This document shows positions 18,417 to 28,187 of a DNA stretch of 64,000 nucleotides, one piece after another. The first letter of the stretch is position 1. Each line of letters begins with the position of its first letter. The notes under the pieces were generated by a model. The model had not been told where the DNA came from. It saw only the letters and a program-made list of their open reading frames with translations, and ran no database searches. The DNA comes from Alkaliphilus sp. B6464 (lineage in GTDB: Bacteria > Bacillota > Clostridia > Peptostreptococcales > Natronincolaceae): contig NZ_CP058557.1 of the NCBI RefSeq assembly GCF_018141165.1, positions 992,001 to 1,056,000 on the forward strand, in the 5' to 3' direction. Both the position numbers and the translations under genes were made by a program.

Positions 18417-18861
18417 ATGCTTCTTTTATACTTACCTTTAACTTTCCAACAACACCAGTATGAAGCTTTATTTCCACATGTCTTACTCCTAGCTCTCTAA
18501 TTGGCTCTGGTAAAACGATTTTTCTCTTATCTATCTTAATTTTATATTGTTTTTCCAACATTTCTGCTAAGTCCTTAGAGGTTACAGATCCGAATAATCT
18601 TCCGCCCTCTCCAGCCTTTGCTGTTATTTCTATAGATGACTTTTCTAATTTTTTTGCAAGATCTTTAGCATCATCTACTTCTTGTTGTTTCTTCATTTCT
18701 TGAGAAGTTTTTTGTTCGTTAAGAGTTTTCATATTACCACCAGTTGCTTCTACAGCCGCTTTTTTAGGAAATAAAAAATTTCTTGCATACCCATCACTGG
18801 CATTTACTACTTCACCCTTTTTGCCTAATCCCTTTACATCTTGTAATAAAATTACTTTCAT
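18415..18861 (-). CDS. rplI: Ribosomal protein bL9
   Basis: 148 aa, normal length. N-terminal domain [29 protein letters not shown] is nearly diagnostic, joined by a long helix to the C-terminal domain ([14 protein letters not shown]). Part of the large ribosomal subunit. It overlaps the end of gdpP by 4 nt (ATGA), showing translational coupling; gdpP-rplI-dnaB is a conserved Firmicutes order. Confidence 0.98.
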   Translation of the reverse strand: MKVILLQDVKGLGKKGEVVNASDGYARNFLFPKKAAVEATGGNMKTLNEQKTSQEMKKQQEVDDAKDLAKKLEKSSIEITAKAGEGGRLFGSVTSKDLAEMLEKQYKIKIDKRKIVLPEPIRELGVRHVEIKLHTGVVGKLKVSIKEA

Positions 18862-20870
18862 TCATCTTCACCTTCCTCAAAGTATTCTTCTATTGCTTTT
18901 TCTAATCTTTCTCTTACTTCCTCCATGGTACTATCTTCTATCTGGGCTCCTGCTATTGTCATATGCCCGCCACCACCAAGTTTTTCTAAAATCACTTGGA
19001 CATTAATATCTCCCATGGATCGTCCACTTATAAAAATCATTGTATCATCTTTTCTTCCTAAAACAAAGGATGCCGTAATCCCTCTTGCACATAACAACTC
19101 ATCTGCTGCCTGAGCTGCAATAAGCTGTGAAGCCTTAGAAACTTCATCTAAGCTTGAAATAGCTATAGTTTCATAAATTATCTCCGATTTTTTTATAACC
19201 TCTGCCCTAGCAATAATAGTGTTAAAATCATCCTCGAATAACTGTTTTACTGAAGTTGTATCTGCACCTGCCCGTCTTAGTAAAGATGCGGCTTCAAAGG
19301 TTCTTACCCCAGTTTTAAATGTAAAGTTCTTAGTGTCTATCGCAATACCTGCTAATAAGGCCTCTGCTTCGATTTGTGGTATATTAATTTTCTCATCCAT
19401 GTAGCTGAGTACTTCCGTTACTAGCTCACAAGTAGAAGAAGCATAAGTTTCGTGGTAGGTTAAAACAGTATTTTCAATAAACTCTGTCCCTCTTCTATGA
19501 TGATCTATTACAACTATTTTATCTGTTAACTTTAATAAATCTGGACACTCTGTAAAATTGGGTCTATGAGTATCTACTACTACTAATAATGATGTGCGCT
19601 CAATTCTAAGCTTTGCCTCATCGCAATGTATAATTGCCTTTTTGTATTCTTCTATATCATATATCCTATTAAATAATCCTTCAATTGATGGATTAGATCC
19701 ATTTAGAACAACATAGGCATCTTTGCCTCTATTTTTGGCTGCGCGATATATACCAAGTGCGGCGCCAACAGCATCTAAGTCTGATATTTTATGCCCCATA
19801 ACAATAACATTTGTAGATTGTTCTATCAACTCACGTAGAGCATGGGAAATTACCCTTGCCTTTACCTTAGTTCTTTTCTCCACTGCCTTTGCCTTGCCTC
19901 CATAGAAGCTAATCTTATCTCTCTTCTTTACAGCTACTTGGTCTCCACCTCTACCAAGAGCTAAGTCTTTAGCTCCATTAGCAAAATCACAACTTTGCAG
20001 AGGAGTTTCGCCATAGGTTCCTACTCCAATACTTAGAGTAATCGGCATATTATTTCCTTGATTTATTTCCCTTACTTCATCTATTATATCAAATTTTTTA
20101 GACTCCAATTTTTCTAAATACTTATGATGAAAAACAACTATAAACTTGTCCTTAGCATATTTACGTATAAATCCATTAATTTTTCCTGCCCATAAGTTTA
20201 ATCTATGCTCTATTTCAGCTGACACTAGTGGACGTTTTGTCTCCTCTGTGCTCTGCATAACATCATCGTAATTATCAACCTGTATAAGACCTACAACCAT
20301 TTGCTCCTCATTATATTTTTTGCTTAACTCCTCATACTTTGTAACTTCTATCCAATATAGCATAATAATATAATTAGAAGTATGTCCCCTCGGTAATTTA
20401 ACAATATTATATACAACCTTAAAGTACCTATTATTAATTTCAATTATCTTTGACAATTCATTTTCATTTTGCAATATGTTTCTAAGATCAAAATTAGGAA
20501 TAACATCCTGAATATCCTTCTCTAACAAATCCTTGCTATCTACTACATCTAAAAATTTAGGGTTATACCAAGTAATGGTTCCATCAAATTCTACTATTGT
20601 CAAAGGAATAGGAAGATTTAGAACTGCATACTTTGTTGCAGAATCGATGTCAGAAGACAGCCCTTCAATATAACGAGTCCATTCCTCACGCCTGATGTTG
20701 CTAATTTTTAAATTATAGTAAATTAGGTATGCTAATAAAAATATACCAACTACACCAATTGCGCTATTATAATAGGATACTATTAATATGAATACAAAAA
20801 GTATAATAAGATAAATCCGTGTATCAGGAACTAGCATCTTGATAAATTTGCTATTTTTTATACCTTTCAT
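18858..20870 (-). CDS. gdpP: Cyclic-di-AMP phosphodiesterase GdpP
   Basis: The 670 aa contain two membrane helices (about 13-50), a degenerate PAS domain (about 80-170), a degenerate GGDEF domain (about 175-320, [34 protein letters not shown]) and DHH/DHHA1 phosphodiesterase domains (about 345-660) with [22 protein letters not shown] and [12 protein letters not shown]. GdpP hydrolyses c-di-AMP, a second messenger for potassium, osmotic and wall homeostasis in Firmicutes. ATG at 20870 with AGGAGG. Upstream yybS and downstream rplI are its usual neighbours. Confidence 0.96.
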   Translation of the reverse strand: MKGIKNSKFIKMLVPDTRIYLIILFVFILIVSYYNSAIGVVGIFLLAYLIYYNLKISNIRREEWTRYIEGLSSDIDSATKYAVLNLPIPLTIVEFDGTITWYNPKFLDVVDSKDLLEKDIQDVIPNFDLRNILQNENELSKIIEINNRYFKVVYNIVKLPRGHTSNYIIMLYWIEVTKYEELSKKYNEEQMVVGLIQVDNYDDVMQSTEETKRPLVSAEIEHRLNLWAGKINGFIRKYAKDKFIVVFHHKYLEKLESKKFDIIDEVREINQGNNMPITLSIGVGTYGETPLQSCDFANGAKDLALGRGGDQVAVKKRDKISFYGGKAKAVEKRTKVKARVISHALRELIEQSTNVIVMGHKISDLDAVGAALGIYRAAKNRGKDAYVVLNGSNPSIEGLFNRIYDIEEYKKAIIHCDEAKLRIERTSLLVVVDTHRPNFTECPDLLKLTDKIVVIDHHRRGTEFIENTVLTYHETYASSTCELVTEVLSYMDEKINIPQIEAEALLAGIAIDTKNFTFKTGVRTFEAASLLRRAGADTTSVKQLFEDDFNTIIARAEVIKKSEIIYETIAISSLDEVSKASQLIAAQAADELLCARGITASFVLGRKDDTMIFISGRSMGDINVQVILEKLGGGGHMTIAGAQIEDSTMEEVRERLEKAIEEYFEEGEDE

Positions 20871-20897
20871 AGTTTTGCCTCCTAAATTTCATTAAAG

Positions 20898-21827
20898 CTA
20901 TTTTGTCCCTAGCCTTCTCACGTCAACTATAGAATCTACTAATCCTACAAATGAAATTGCAGTTAGTAAAGGACTTATCAGGAAAATTATTCCTATCAAA
21001 AGGATGCGAATTGCTTTAGGAGTATTAGTTCTTTTTATTAAATAACTTATAACGGATATTCCTTGTAAAAAAAATAGGAAAATAAAAAGCAGTATAACAT
21101 TTGTAATCAGACTAACATGATAAATACCTTCAATATATCTAGTTAAATAGCTTAATGTAAAAATAATAAAGGAACCGAGTACAATATTTGTCGGTAACCT
21201 AAATGTACTAAATTGTGGAAGATCAATATCATTAGATCTGAAACGTTTCAATATGGCAGCAGTTAAATAGTAGTTTCCAAGGGCTATAAACATAGATTGA
21301 ATAATCAACACCCCAGGCACAATCATTAATAAATAATTTAGTATTTCATCCGCACTAAGAACATCTACATTCATTGTCTTTAACATATCTACTTGTGTAT
21401 TGATAATGTTCTCTGCAACAATGGCTATTTCATCAATTATGCTAATGCCTCCAATATATGAAATAAACTGAAATACAATGAAGATAGACAGAATTGATGC
21501 AATAGTGCCTACCCCTATTACTACATATGACTCTTTACGTCTTTTTATATAATAACCCATTGCAATCGTCATTGGCCCAAGTATTGATATTAGTAAAATA
21601 GTGTACATTAATTCTGTCAAAATACCAATTAATAAACTAAAGGTAATAAAAGATAATATAGAATAACGAGCGCCATGTCTATAAGCTAAAATCATAAATG
21701 GCACAGGGATTAATATTATTGATATAGACAAAATAGGTAAATATATAGTGCTAATAGCAAATATGGTTGTAATAGCAGCAATTAAAGCTGCCTCCATAAA
21801 TGCCTTGTTATCATTATAGCTTTTCAT
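20898..21827 (-). CDS. yybS: YybS family membrane protein (DUF2232)
   Basis: A 309-aa polytopic membrane protein with about eight predicted helices and short loops, matching YybS in length and location. The motif LxxFRxPxxIVLG around residue 215 (FSTFRLPTNIVLG) is typical of this family. Function unknown; some relatives are described as substrate-binding components of ECF-like transporters, which I cannot confirm here. It precedes gdpP by 27 nt, the order yybS-gdpP-rplI-dnaB seen across Firmicutes. AGGAGTG before the ATG. Confidence 0.85.
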   Translation of the reverse strand: MKSYNDNKAFMEAALIAAITTIFAISTIYLPILSISIILIPVPFMILAYRHGARYSILSFITFSLLIGILTELMYTILLISILGPMTIAMGYYIKRRKESYVVIGVGTIASILSIFIVFQFISYIGGISIIDEIAIVAENIINTQVDMLKTMNVDVLSADEILNYLLMIVPGVLIIQSMFIALGNYYLTAAILKRFRSNDIDLPQFSTFRLPTNIVLGSFIIFTLSYLTRYIEGIYHVSLITNVILLFIFLFFLQGISVISYLIKRTNTPKAIRILLIGIIFLISPLLTAISFVGLVDSIVDVRRLGTK

Positions 21828-21846
21828 TTAAATTCACTCCTAGTTG

Positions 21847-22176
21847 TTATTTCCCATGTTCTTTTAGATGTTGATGTAAGCTTGAAAGGTCTCCATACCA
21901 TTTTTCAAGATGATGCTCTTCTAATATATGAAGTCTTGCCTTCTCTTGTACTTTTTTATCAATGGTATCATAGTCAATACCTAACCTTTTACCCAAGGAA
22001 TAGGTAACTAAAATAATATTGGCTAGTCCTTCAAGAATCATTTGTTGTCCTTCTTTAGCTCCCTTAAATAAAGCTTCAAAAACTACAGAAACACTACTTA
22101 GAAGCTCACACTTAAGGAAATCTATCATTTTTATATTACGACCTATATCAACATTGTTCTTTTGAAAATCAAACAT
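21847..22176 (-). CDS. MazG-like protein
   Basis: A 109-aa protein of the MazG-like family: GRNIKMIDFLKCELLSSVSVVFEALFKGAKEGQQMILEGLANIILVTYSLGKRLGID. It keeps the all-alpha fold of MazG nucleotide pyrophosphohydrolases, but the canonical ExxE/ExxD metal pattern is not obvious, so catalysis is uncertain. First gene of the yybS-gdpP-rplI transcript, with AGGGGGA upstream of the ATG at 22176 and 20 nt before yybS. Confidence 0.75.
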   Translation of the reverse strand: MFDFQKNNVDIGRNIKMIDFLKCELLSSVSVVFEALFKGAKEGQQMILEGLANIILVTYSLGKRLGIDYDTIDKKVQEKARLHILEEHHLEKWYGDLSSLHQHLKEHGK

Positions 22177-22351
22177 TATATCTCCCCCTAGAATGCCACT
22201 AATATGATCATTCTCTCTATATTCTATTATATACTACTATTCCCCTTCTAACAAAAATTTCTTACTAGTTTTGATTTAATCGGTATCCTTTTATTATATA
22301 CTATTTTTAAAATTGTAGCACGCGTTTGAAATAATTCATATACTTCAAAAC

Positions 22352-22375
22352 AAAAAAGCAGCAGAGCCGCTTTTT
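22352..22375 (-). terminator. Terminator of bofA
   Basis: Stem AAAAAGCAGC/GCCGCTTTTT with a 3-nt loop, followed in the minus direction by TTTTTTG; it overlaps the stop codon of the BofA gene. Confidence 0.75.
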
Positions 22376-22640
22376 ATAACACATATTTTAATAATAACAA
22401 TAATATTACTCCAGGCATCCCTAATACACCAGCAATAACAGCGCTAAGAGGGTTAATTACTAGTGAAATACCCCAAATACCTCCAATTATATTTATAACA
22501 AAAAGCATAATTCCACCTAATATACTATTCCATACTAATCTTATTATCCATTTCAAAGGGATTAATAAAATCCAGCCAACAACATATAGTAAAATTAGTC
22601 CCACAGCATAGGCTAATATAATATTTAATTCTAATCCCAT
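22374..22640 (-). CDS. bofA: BofA family pro-sigma-K processing regulator
   Basis: An 88-aa membrane protein (ATG at 22640 with GGAGG 8 nt upstream; the in-frame TTG at 22655 overlaps that site). Hydrophobic helices with the conserved C-terminal NPLSAVIAGVLGMPGVILLLLLKYVL, the BofA signature. In Bacillus, BofA inhibits the SpoIVFB protease until engulfment is complete, timing sigma-K activation in the mother cell. The YaaL gene just upstream is its usual neighbour. Supports an endospore-forming organism. Confidence 0.9.
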   Translation of the reverse strand: MGLELNIILAYAVGLILLYVVGWILLIPLKWIIRLVWNSILGGIMLFVINIIGGIWGISLVINPLSAVIAGVLGMPGVILLLLLKYVL

Positions 22641-22694
22641 ATTAAGTTCCTCCAATATCTATTTATTAAACCAAGTTATATACTATTGTACATA

Positions 22695-22730
22695 AATATA
22701 AGGAGTAGTACATGTACTACTCCTTATATT
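22695..22730. repeat. 36-bp perfect palindrome between yaaL and bofA
   Basis: Two-fold symmetric around 22712/22713, core AGGAGTAGTACATGTACTACTCCT extended by AATATA/TATATT. There is no T-run on the minus strand, where the flanking genes are read; the + side is only AT-rich. It lies in a 270-bp gap with no gene. It may be a terminator for + transcripts, an RNA-processing hairpin or an operator. Confidence 0.6.
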
Positions 22731-22910
22731 ATATAATTCTTTATATAATAATATGATACTCTAATGAAAAAAGTCCTCTGATATTATAATATAGACTTCT
22801 GTGGCAATTAAATTCTTAAGCTTTTATTTTAAACTTCAAGTACTTAAAATACTGCTATACTTCTGCTTTTTTATAAACCATCCATAATTAGAAAAGTATG
22901 TTGCTTTGCA

Positions 22911-23213
22911 TTAATGAGAGTTCATTCTAATACCATTAGCCTTTGCTTGTTTAAGCAAGTAAATATATCTCGCCTTAGTAGCTTCTAGTTTATATATAGC
23001 GTGGTCTACTAAATCGGGATCAGCTACACTATGAAAGAAATTTTCTGCACTTTGCCACTCTTCATATGCCTGCATTAAACATTTAGCAAGTTCTTTATCC
23101 TCATCTACTGCTTGATTATTTGTTTGATTAACTCTATTATATAAATTTCCTAAAGCACTTACTAAGCCACCAAAGCTTTTTTCTTTTTTTCTAGTTATAT
23201 CTTTTTCTTCCAT
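22911..23213 (-). CDS. yaaL: YaaL family protein (DUF2508)
   Basis: A 100-aa soluble, charged protein. The C-terminal half DPDLVDHAIYKLEATKARYIYLLKQAKANGI is the DUF2508/YaaL signature. Its function is not known; the gene is typically found directly before bofA, as here (270 nt apart), which suggests a link to sporulation. ATG at 23213 with GGGGGA upstream. Located between the PhoH ATPase and bofA genes. The intergenic DNA upstream (23214-23401) shows nothing else. Confidence 0.8.
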   Translation of the reverse strand: MEEKDITRKKEKSFGGLVSALGNLYNRVNQTNNQAVDEDKELAKCLMQAYEEWQSAENFFHSVADPDLVDHAIYKLEATKARYIYLLKQAKANGIRMNSH

Positions 23214-23401
23214 TATAGATTCCTCCCCCTGGATCTTGATATTTTATCCGATTTTATCTATAATGTTATCCATTTCTTACTATACTATACATAGTGCTTC
23301 TTATAACAAAGGCTTCTGCCAGAGTGTTTTAAGTCAAGTAATCCTTTATTGAAACTCATTTACAAAAATGTACATTAACAAATTTTATGATTTCCTATTG
23401 G

Positions 23402-24730
23402 TTATAAAATATCCGCTGCTAATTGAGCTAAAGAAGAACGCTCGACCTTTCTAAATGTCACATGGGCTGATAAATTCTCCTCTTTAAACTTATTAATAAT
23501 ATAAGTTAATCCATTGCATTCACTATCTAAATAAGGATGGTCTATTTGCTCTGTATCTCCCATTAAAACTATCTTACTGCCTTCTCCAACACGAGTAATA
23601 ATCGTTTTTACTTCATGTCTAGTTAGGTTTTGTGCTTCATCAATTATAATAAACTGATTTGGCACACTCCTTCCTCTAATATACGTAAGAGCTTCAATTT
23701 CTATTCTATTCATTCCAACTAACGTATCTTCTAGCTTTGTAAATGATTTTGTTCCCAATAGTAGTTCAAGGTTATCATAAATAGGTTGAACCCATGGTCT
23801 AAGCTTTTCATTTTTATCTCCTGGCAAATACCCAATGTCTCTACCTACTGGAATAACTGGTTTTGTGATCAATAACTTTTTATAGATTCTTTCATCATTG
23901 GTTTTATATAGCCCTGCCGCTAGTGATAATAAGGTTTTTCCAGTCCCCGCCTTTCCCGTTAAAGTTACTAGCTTAATATCATCATTTAATAATACTTCTA
24001 ATGCCATCCGCTGTTCTACATTTCTTCCCTTTATTCCCCAGTAGCTATTTTCTCCAAAAACTAAGGCTTTGATTTTTCCTGTTAGTTTATCAAACCTTCC
24101 GACAGCCGACTTATTAGGCGAATCTTCTCCTTTTAATATAAGAAATTGATTAGAGAGAAGTCCTATGTCATCAAAATAATGATGGTCTAAATATCCTTTT
24201 TCGTAAAACTGATCAATCAATGTTGAAGAAACTCTGTGTTCCTTATAACCAACATAGGTCTCATAGGTATATTCGATTTTATCATGTAGATAATCTTGGC
24301 TTTCTATACCTAAGCTATCTGCCTTAATTCTCATTATTGCATCTTTGCTAACAAGCACCACCATATTTTGTATATCTTTATTCTCGTTTTCCAGTTGTAA
24401 ATTTAAAGTAACAGCTAAAATCCGATTATCATTGTTAACTTCATTAAACCATTCAGCAACATGACTAAAGCTTTTATGGTTTAACTCTACCTTCAATGTT
24501 CCACCGTTTTCTAACCTTACACCTTTGCTTAAGCTATTTTGCTCTCTTAAATGATCTAACTCTCTAGCAACTTCTCTAGCATTTCTTCCAATAACATCTA
24601 ACAAATTTTTCTTTTTATCTATTTCTTCTATAACAACTGCTGGAATAATAATCAAATTATCTCCAAAAGCATATAAACTTCTGGGATCATGAAGCAACAC
24701 ACTGGTATCAAGCACAAAGGTTTTTTGCAT
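23402..24730 (-). CDS. PIN-PhoH fusion ATPase (YlaK type)
   Basis: 442 aa from the ATG at 24730 (AGGGGGA upstream; an ATG at 24772 has no ribosome site). An N-terminal PIN ribonuclease-like domain (FVLDTSVLLHDPRSLYAF, then IEEIDKKK, about 1-130) is joined to a PhoH P-loop ATPase domain (about 230-440) with Walker A LTGKAGTGKTLLSL and Walker B FIIIDEAQNL. This is the PhoH2/YlaK architecture, thought to unwind and cleave RNA; the biological role in Clostridia is not settled. Stands alone with a 237-bp gap upstream. Confidence 0.92.
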   Translation of the reverse strand: MQKTFVLDTSVLLHDPRSLYAFGDNLIIIPAVVIEEIDKKKNLLDVIGRNAREVARELDHLREQNSLSKGVRLENGGTLKVELNHKSFSHVAEWFNEVNNDNRILAVTLNLQLENENKDIQNMVVLVSKDAIMRIKADSLGIESQDYLHDKIEYTYETYVGYKEHRVSSTLIDQFYEKGYLDHHYFDDIGLLSNQFLILKGEDSPNKSAVGRFDKLTGKIKALVFGENSYWGIKGRNVEQRMALEVLLNDDIKLVTLTGKAGTGKTLLSLAAGLYKTNDERIYKKLLITKPVIPVGRDIGYLPGDKNEKLRPWVQPIYDNLELLLGTKSFTKLEDTLVGMNRIEIEALTYIRGRSVPNQFIIIDEAQNLTRHEVKTIITRVGEGSKIVLMGDTEQIDHPYLDSECNGLTYIINKFKEENLSAHVTFRKVERSSLAQLAADIL

Positions 24731-24960
24731 AAATCCCCCTACTAAAGTAGAGGTCTTCACCTTCCTTTCCATAGGTAAGTCTTTCTACTTAGTATTATAT
24801 GTTTATTAAGTAAAAAGGAGATTCATGTGTTAAAATTTATAAATTCTACTATCCATATTTTTTAGATTTTAAATTCCTGCCTTGTATGTTTATATATTTT
24901 AACTAATATTAGGTTTAAACTATTATTAGGTTTAAACTATGTTTAAGATAATTACAAAAT

Positions 24961-24995
24961 AATAAGAGCTAGCAAAACTATTGTTAGCCCTTATT
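24961..24995 (-). terminator. Terminator of the hemerythrin gene
   Basis: Stem AATAAGAGCTAGC/GTTAGCCCTTATT with two mismatches, 15 nt beyond the stop codon; the minus-strand side continues with ATTTTG. Confidence 0.6.
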
Positions 24996-25009
24996 ATTAT
25001 AAACTCTAT

Positions 25010-25426
25010 CTACTTTCCTAGTTTCTCGATAAGTAGATCTTTATATTTAAAGTCTGTTCCAACTATATGACCAGATACCCAGTTAATAATAAACTCTATC
25101 ATATCTAAGACTACTTGTTTTTGATTTATATCTATATCCTTAGCCTCAGTTTCATTTAACTTATCAATAAAACGTTGGTGCTCTATTTTATGACTTTCAA
25201 TATCACTATAGTTCACCTTATGCAAACATAGTTCTTCATAATCAAAATGATATTTTGTGTATTCCTTTAGATGGTTTATTAGCCCTACTATCTCATCATA
25301 ATGATCCGAGCCATCATCTAAAGATGCTAAATCGTATAATTCTGCTCCAATTTGAAATAATCGTTTATGTTGCTTATCAATTTCATCAATACCTGTATTA
25401 AACCTATCCTTCCATTTAAATATCAT
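25010..25426 (-). CDS. Bacteriohemerythrin
   Basis: A 138-aa single-domain hemerythrin. The di-iron ligands are visible in order: DKQHKRLF (His about 20), HFDYEE (His and Glu about 60-64), HKIEHQRF (two His about 79 and 83) and HIVGTDFKYK (His and Asp about 119-124). Binds O2 at a non-haem di-iron centre; in anaerobes it is used for oxygen sensing or detoxification. AGGAGG before ATG. Head-to-head with the rubrerythrin gene 410 bp away, which suggests an oxygen-defence locus. Confidence 0.93.
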   Translation of the reverse strand: MIFKWKDRFNTGIDEIDKQHKRLFQIGAELYDLASLDDGSDHYDEIVGLINHLKEYTKYHFDYEELCLHKVNYSDIESHKIEHQRFIDKLNETEAKDIDINQKQVVLDMIEFIINWVSGHIVGTDFKYKDLLIEKLGK

Positions 25427-25758
25427 AACTTTTCCTCCTTTATGTTTTAAAACTTTAATTGTTAAAATTTTATTAATTATAGTTGCATAGACTTTGGATA
25501 AATCATTTTAGTAGACTAACTTTCCCAATCATTATATACCAAATTATGCTTTATTTTAAACAATTTAAAAAGCTTATAACAAATATTTAATCGACAAACT
25601 TCTTAACTTAATGTTAATAAGCTTTTTAATATATATTTTCCCTGGAAATAGTTTTATGGCTTTCTTAATTTAAATCATTCTTTCTTTTCTAATACTTACT
25701 CTTTTTAATCTTAGTTAAATTGTATTTTCCTAATTATAACCTTATTTTAAGCAAATCC

Positions 25759-25798
25759 ACATAATTATTATATAGCTCACTAAATCTTATGATATAAT
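25759..25798 (+). promoter_or_regulatory. Rubrerythrin promoter with possible PerR box
   Basis: TATAAT (25793-25798) is the -10. At 25759-25773, overlapping the -35 zone, ACATAATTATTATAT matches 12 of the 14 fixed positions of the PerR box TTATAATNATTATAA. PerR control of rubrerythrin is known in Clostridium. There is no good -35 hexamer. The background is AT-rich, so this is only a candidate. The rest of the 376-bp gap back to the hemerythrin gene shows nothing else. Confidence 0.4.
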
Positions 25799-25836
25799 TT
25801 TAATTGAAAAATATTACTCACAGGAGGAGATACTAT

Positions 25837-26427
25837 ATGAAATCTTTAAAAGGTACAAAAACTGCTGAAAATCTATTAAAAGCTTTTGCAGGAGAGTCCC
25901 AAGCGAGAAATCGTTATACATATTATGCATCTCAAGCAAAAAAAGAAGGCTATGTTCAAATCTCTAACTTATTTACAGAAACAGCAGATAATGAAAAAGA
26001 ACATGCAAAACGTTTTTATAAGTTTTTAAAGGAAGACACTCAAATTAATGGTGAATGTTTAGAAATTACAGCTTCTTTCCCTGCTGCTTTAGGCGATACT
26101 AAGTTTAACTTAAAAGCTGCTGCTGAAGGAGAAAATGAAGAGTGGACAGAACTTTACCCTGAGTTTGCTAACATTGCTGATGAAGAAGGATTCCCAGAGA
26201 TAGCTGTTGCCTTTAGAAAAATTGCAGAAGTTGAAAAGCATCACGAAGCTCGTTACTTAAAGCTTCTAGAAAATATTGAAAAAGATCAAGTATTTAAAAA
26301 AGAAGAAAAAACATCCTGGAAATGTAACAACTGTGGTTATGTACACGAAGGAGATAGCGCTCCAGAGTTATGCCCTGCATGTATTCACCCACAAGGTCAT
26401 TTTGAAGTTTTAGCTGAGAACTATTAA
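25837..26427 (+). CDS. rbr: Rubrerythrin
   Basis: 196 aa from ATG 25837 (AGGAGGAG upstream; a TTG at 25804 lacks a site). Ferritin-like di-iron domain (about 1-145) with [24 protein letters not shown] and [11 protein letters not shown], then a C-terminal rubredoxin-like Fe(Cys)4 domain with [10 protein letters not shown] and [11 protein letters not shown]. It reduces hydrogen peroxide to water with electrons from rubredoxin/NADH and protects anaerobes from oxidative stress. Monocistronic, with a clear terminator. Confidence 0.96.
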   Translation: MKSLKGTKTAENLLKAFAGESQARNRYTYYASQAKKEGYVQISNLFTETADNEKEHAKRFYKFLKEDTQINGECLEITASFPAALGDTKFNLKAAAEGENEEWTELYPEFANIADEEGFPEIAVAFRKIAEVEKHHEARYLKLLENIEKDQVFKKEEKTSWKCNNCGYVHEGDSAPELCPACIHPQGHFEVLAENY

Positions 26428-26494
26428 TTTATATTTAAGAATCTTCTATTGTTTATATAACGCAGATAAAATTTTTATAAACATTAGAATAATC

Positions 26495-26528
26495 AACGAG
26501 ACTATATTCAAAGTATAGTCTCGTTTTT
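26495..26528 (+). terminator. Terminator of rubrerythrin
   Basis: A 12-bp perfect stem AACGAGACTATA/TATAGTCTCGTT, 7-nt loop, then TTTTTG. The remaining 380 bp up to the next gene hold only AT-rich sequence and a 28-codon hydrophobic reading frame on the minus strand (26703-26789) without a ribosome site. Confidence 0.88.
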
Positions 26529-26934
26529 GTTTGGATAAATGATAAATCAAATACGATAAGTCTTTATTTCTTAAAAAATCCAATTTCCTGTAAATTAAGG
26601 GAATTAGCTTTTTTACTTGCTTTTTTGAACTTTGAAATGATAGCCACAAACAATACCGCTAAAAAACAATATATAACCCCCTGGTACTAAAAAGAAGAAA
26701 GGTTATATCAGGGTACCTATAACCGATATAATTAAACAAATAATCGCTAAAAATATTGGTATAGTAGCTAATAAATATTTATTTCTCATATATTTTTAAA
26801 TACTGCAAATATTAAGTAGTCTATAAGAGAATCTAAATAAATCTATAAGCCGTTGCTTACATAAAAATATTCAATTTTATTAGAATTATGTTGTAAAATA
26901 ATATTGTAATTTGCATTTGAGGAGGAATATTAAA

Positions 26935-27918
26935 GTGAGAGCTAATAGACAAAAATATAAAAGAAAAAAGAGAAAAATAAAATGTGTTCTTTCAATACTC
27001 TGTGTATGCGCGGTATGTATCATAGCTTTATTTTTGCCAAATCATATAATAAGTAAAAATAACCAACAAATAGAATCACCTGTAGAAACCCAAGAAGCAA
27101 GAATTCACGAGGAAATTAATCAGATTGTAGTTGATGACTTGTATAGTTCAAACGCCATTCTTATTTCCTTAGATGATAATACGATATTATTAGATAAATC
27201 ATCTGATGAAAGAATCTACCCAGCATCCCTTACAAAAATTATGACAGCAATACTAGCAATTGAAAACCTACCAGACTTAGGCGAAATGATTCATCTGCCA
27301 GAGGATATGTTTCAGGAATTGTATTCTAAAAATGCTTCTATGGCAGGTTTTTTACCGAATGAAAAGGTAGCAGCAATCGATTTGATCTATGGAGTCTTAT
27401 TACCATCTGGGGCAGAAAGCTCTATCGGGTTAGCTGATGCAATCGCAGGTTCAGAAGAAAATTATGTGGAGTTAATGAATAAAAAGGCCAAAAAATTAGG
27501 AATGAATAATACTCATTTTACTAATTCCACAGGACTACATGACCAAGATCATTATAGCACTGTAAATGATATTGCAAAACTACTGGAATATGCATTACAA
27601 AACAATACATTTCGAGAGGTATATACCTCAAAACGTTATACGACAAAAGCAACAAATTTTCACCCCGATGGAATCACTTTTCAAAGCACAATGTTCAAAA
27701 AAATGGATACACAAGATGTAAATAACGGTATTATCGAAGGCGGAAAAACTGGTTATACGGAAGAAGCTAAATTATGCCTTGCTAGTTTGGCAAAGATAGA
27801 TGGCAAGGAATATATTTTGGTGACTGCTAATGCAGACGGGAATCTTCAGACGGAGCAGTTCAATATTTTGGATGCATTTACTGTCTATAATCAAATTTTC
27901 GAAAACAATGATTACTAA
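26935..27918 (+). CDS. D-alanyl-D-alanine carboxypeptidase (DacF-like, S11)
   Basis: 327 aa starting at GTG 26935, 9 nt after AGGAGG. A very basic N-terminus is followed by one hydrophobic segment (about 18-36, signal or anchor). S11 penicillin-binding-protein motifs: SxxK in PASLTKIM, second motif SGA in LLPSGAESS, and KTG in GGKTGYTEEA. The usual Asn of SxN is replaced by Ala, a variation also tolerated in some S11 enzymes (Cys in Streptomyces K15). Trims the terminal D-Ala of peptidoglycan stem peptides outside the membrane. Monocistronic, followed by a strong terminator. Confidence 0.88.
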   Translation: MRANRQKYKRKKRKIKCVLSILCVCAVCIIALFLPNHIISKNNQQIESPVETQEARIHEEINQIVVDDLYSSNAILISLDDNTILLDKSSDERIYPASLTKIMTAILAIENLPDLGEMIHLPEDMFQELYSKNASMAGFLPNEKVAAIDLIYGVLLPSGAESSIGLADAIAGSEENYVELMNKKAKKLGMNNTHFTNSTGLHDQDHYSTVNDIAKLLEYALQNNTFREVYTSKRYTTKATNFHPDGITFQSTMFKKMDTQDVNNGIIEGGKTGYTEEAKLCLASLAKIDGKEYILVTANADGNLQTEQFNILDAFTVYNQIFENNDY

Positions 27919-28003
27919 AAATATTAAGTGTTTCATGAGTAATTCTTAAGAGGTCAATAAGTAAATATATATAGTTTTTCCTCAATTTCTATAAACTATA
28001 GAG

Positions 28004-28042
28004 AAAAGGAGAATAACTTTTAACAAGTTATTCTCCTTTTTA
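28004..28042 (+). terminator. Terminator of the D,D-carboxypeptidase gene
   Basis: A 16-bp stem AAAAGGAGAATAACTT/AAGTTATTCTCCTTTT with a 5-nt loop and trailing T. Confidence 0.85.
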
Positions 28043-28187
28043 TATTCTCAACCTTTTTGAGATAACTTTTCAATCTTTTTGACATTCAAAAATAAATGTA
28101 GGTGTTAAAAAAAGTTTGATCATTTTATTTAATATATCTTTTTTTGTCCCGTAGATAAATCAGTTGTACTGAAGTATCCATTTATTA

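Noticed and set aside
26446-26649. 67-codon reading frame on the minus strand after rubrerythrin
   Set aside because: It spans the rubrerythrin terminator, has no ribosome site and no recognisable family.
26703-26789. 28-codon hydrophobic reading frame (MRNKYLLATIPIFLAI...)
   Set aside because: No Shine-Dalgarno sequence; a short hydrophobic frame is expected by chance in AT-rich DNA. A degraded membrane gene end is possible.
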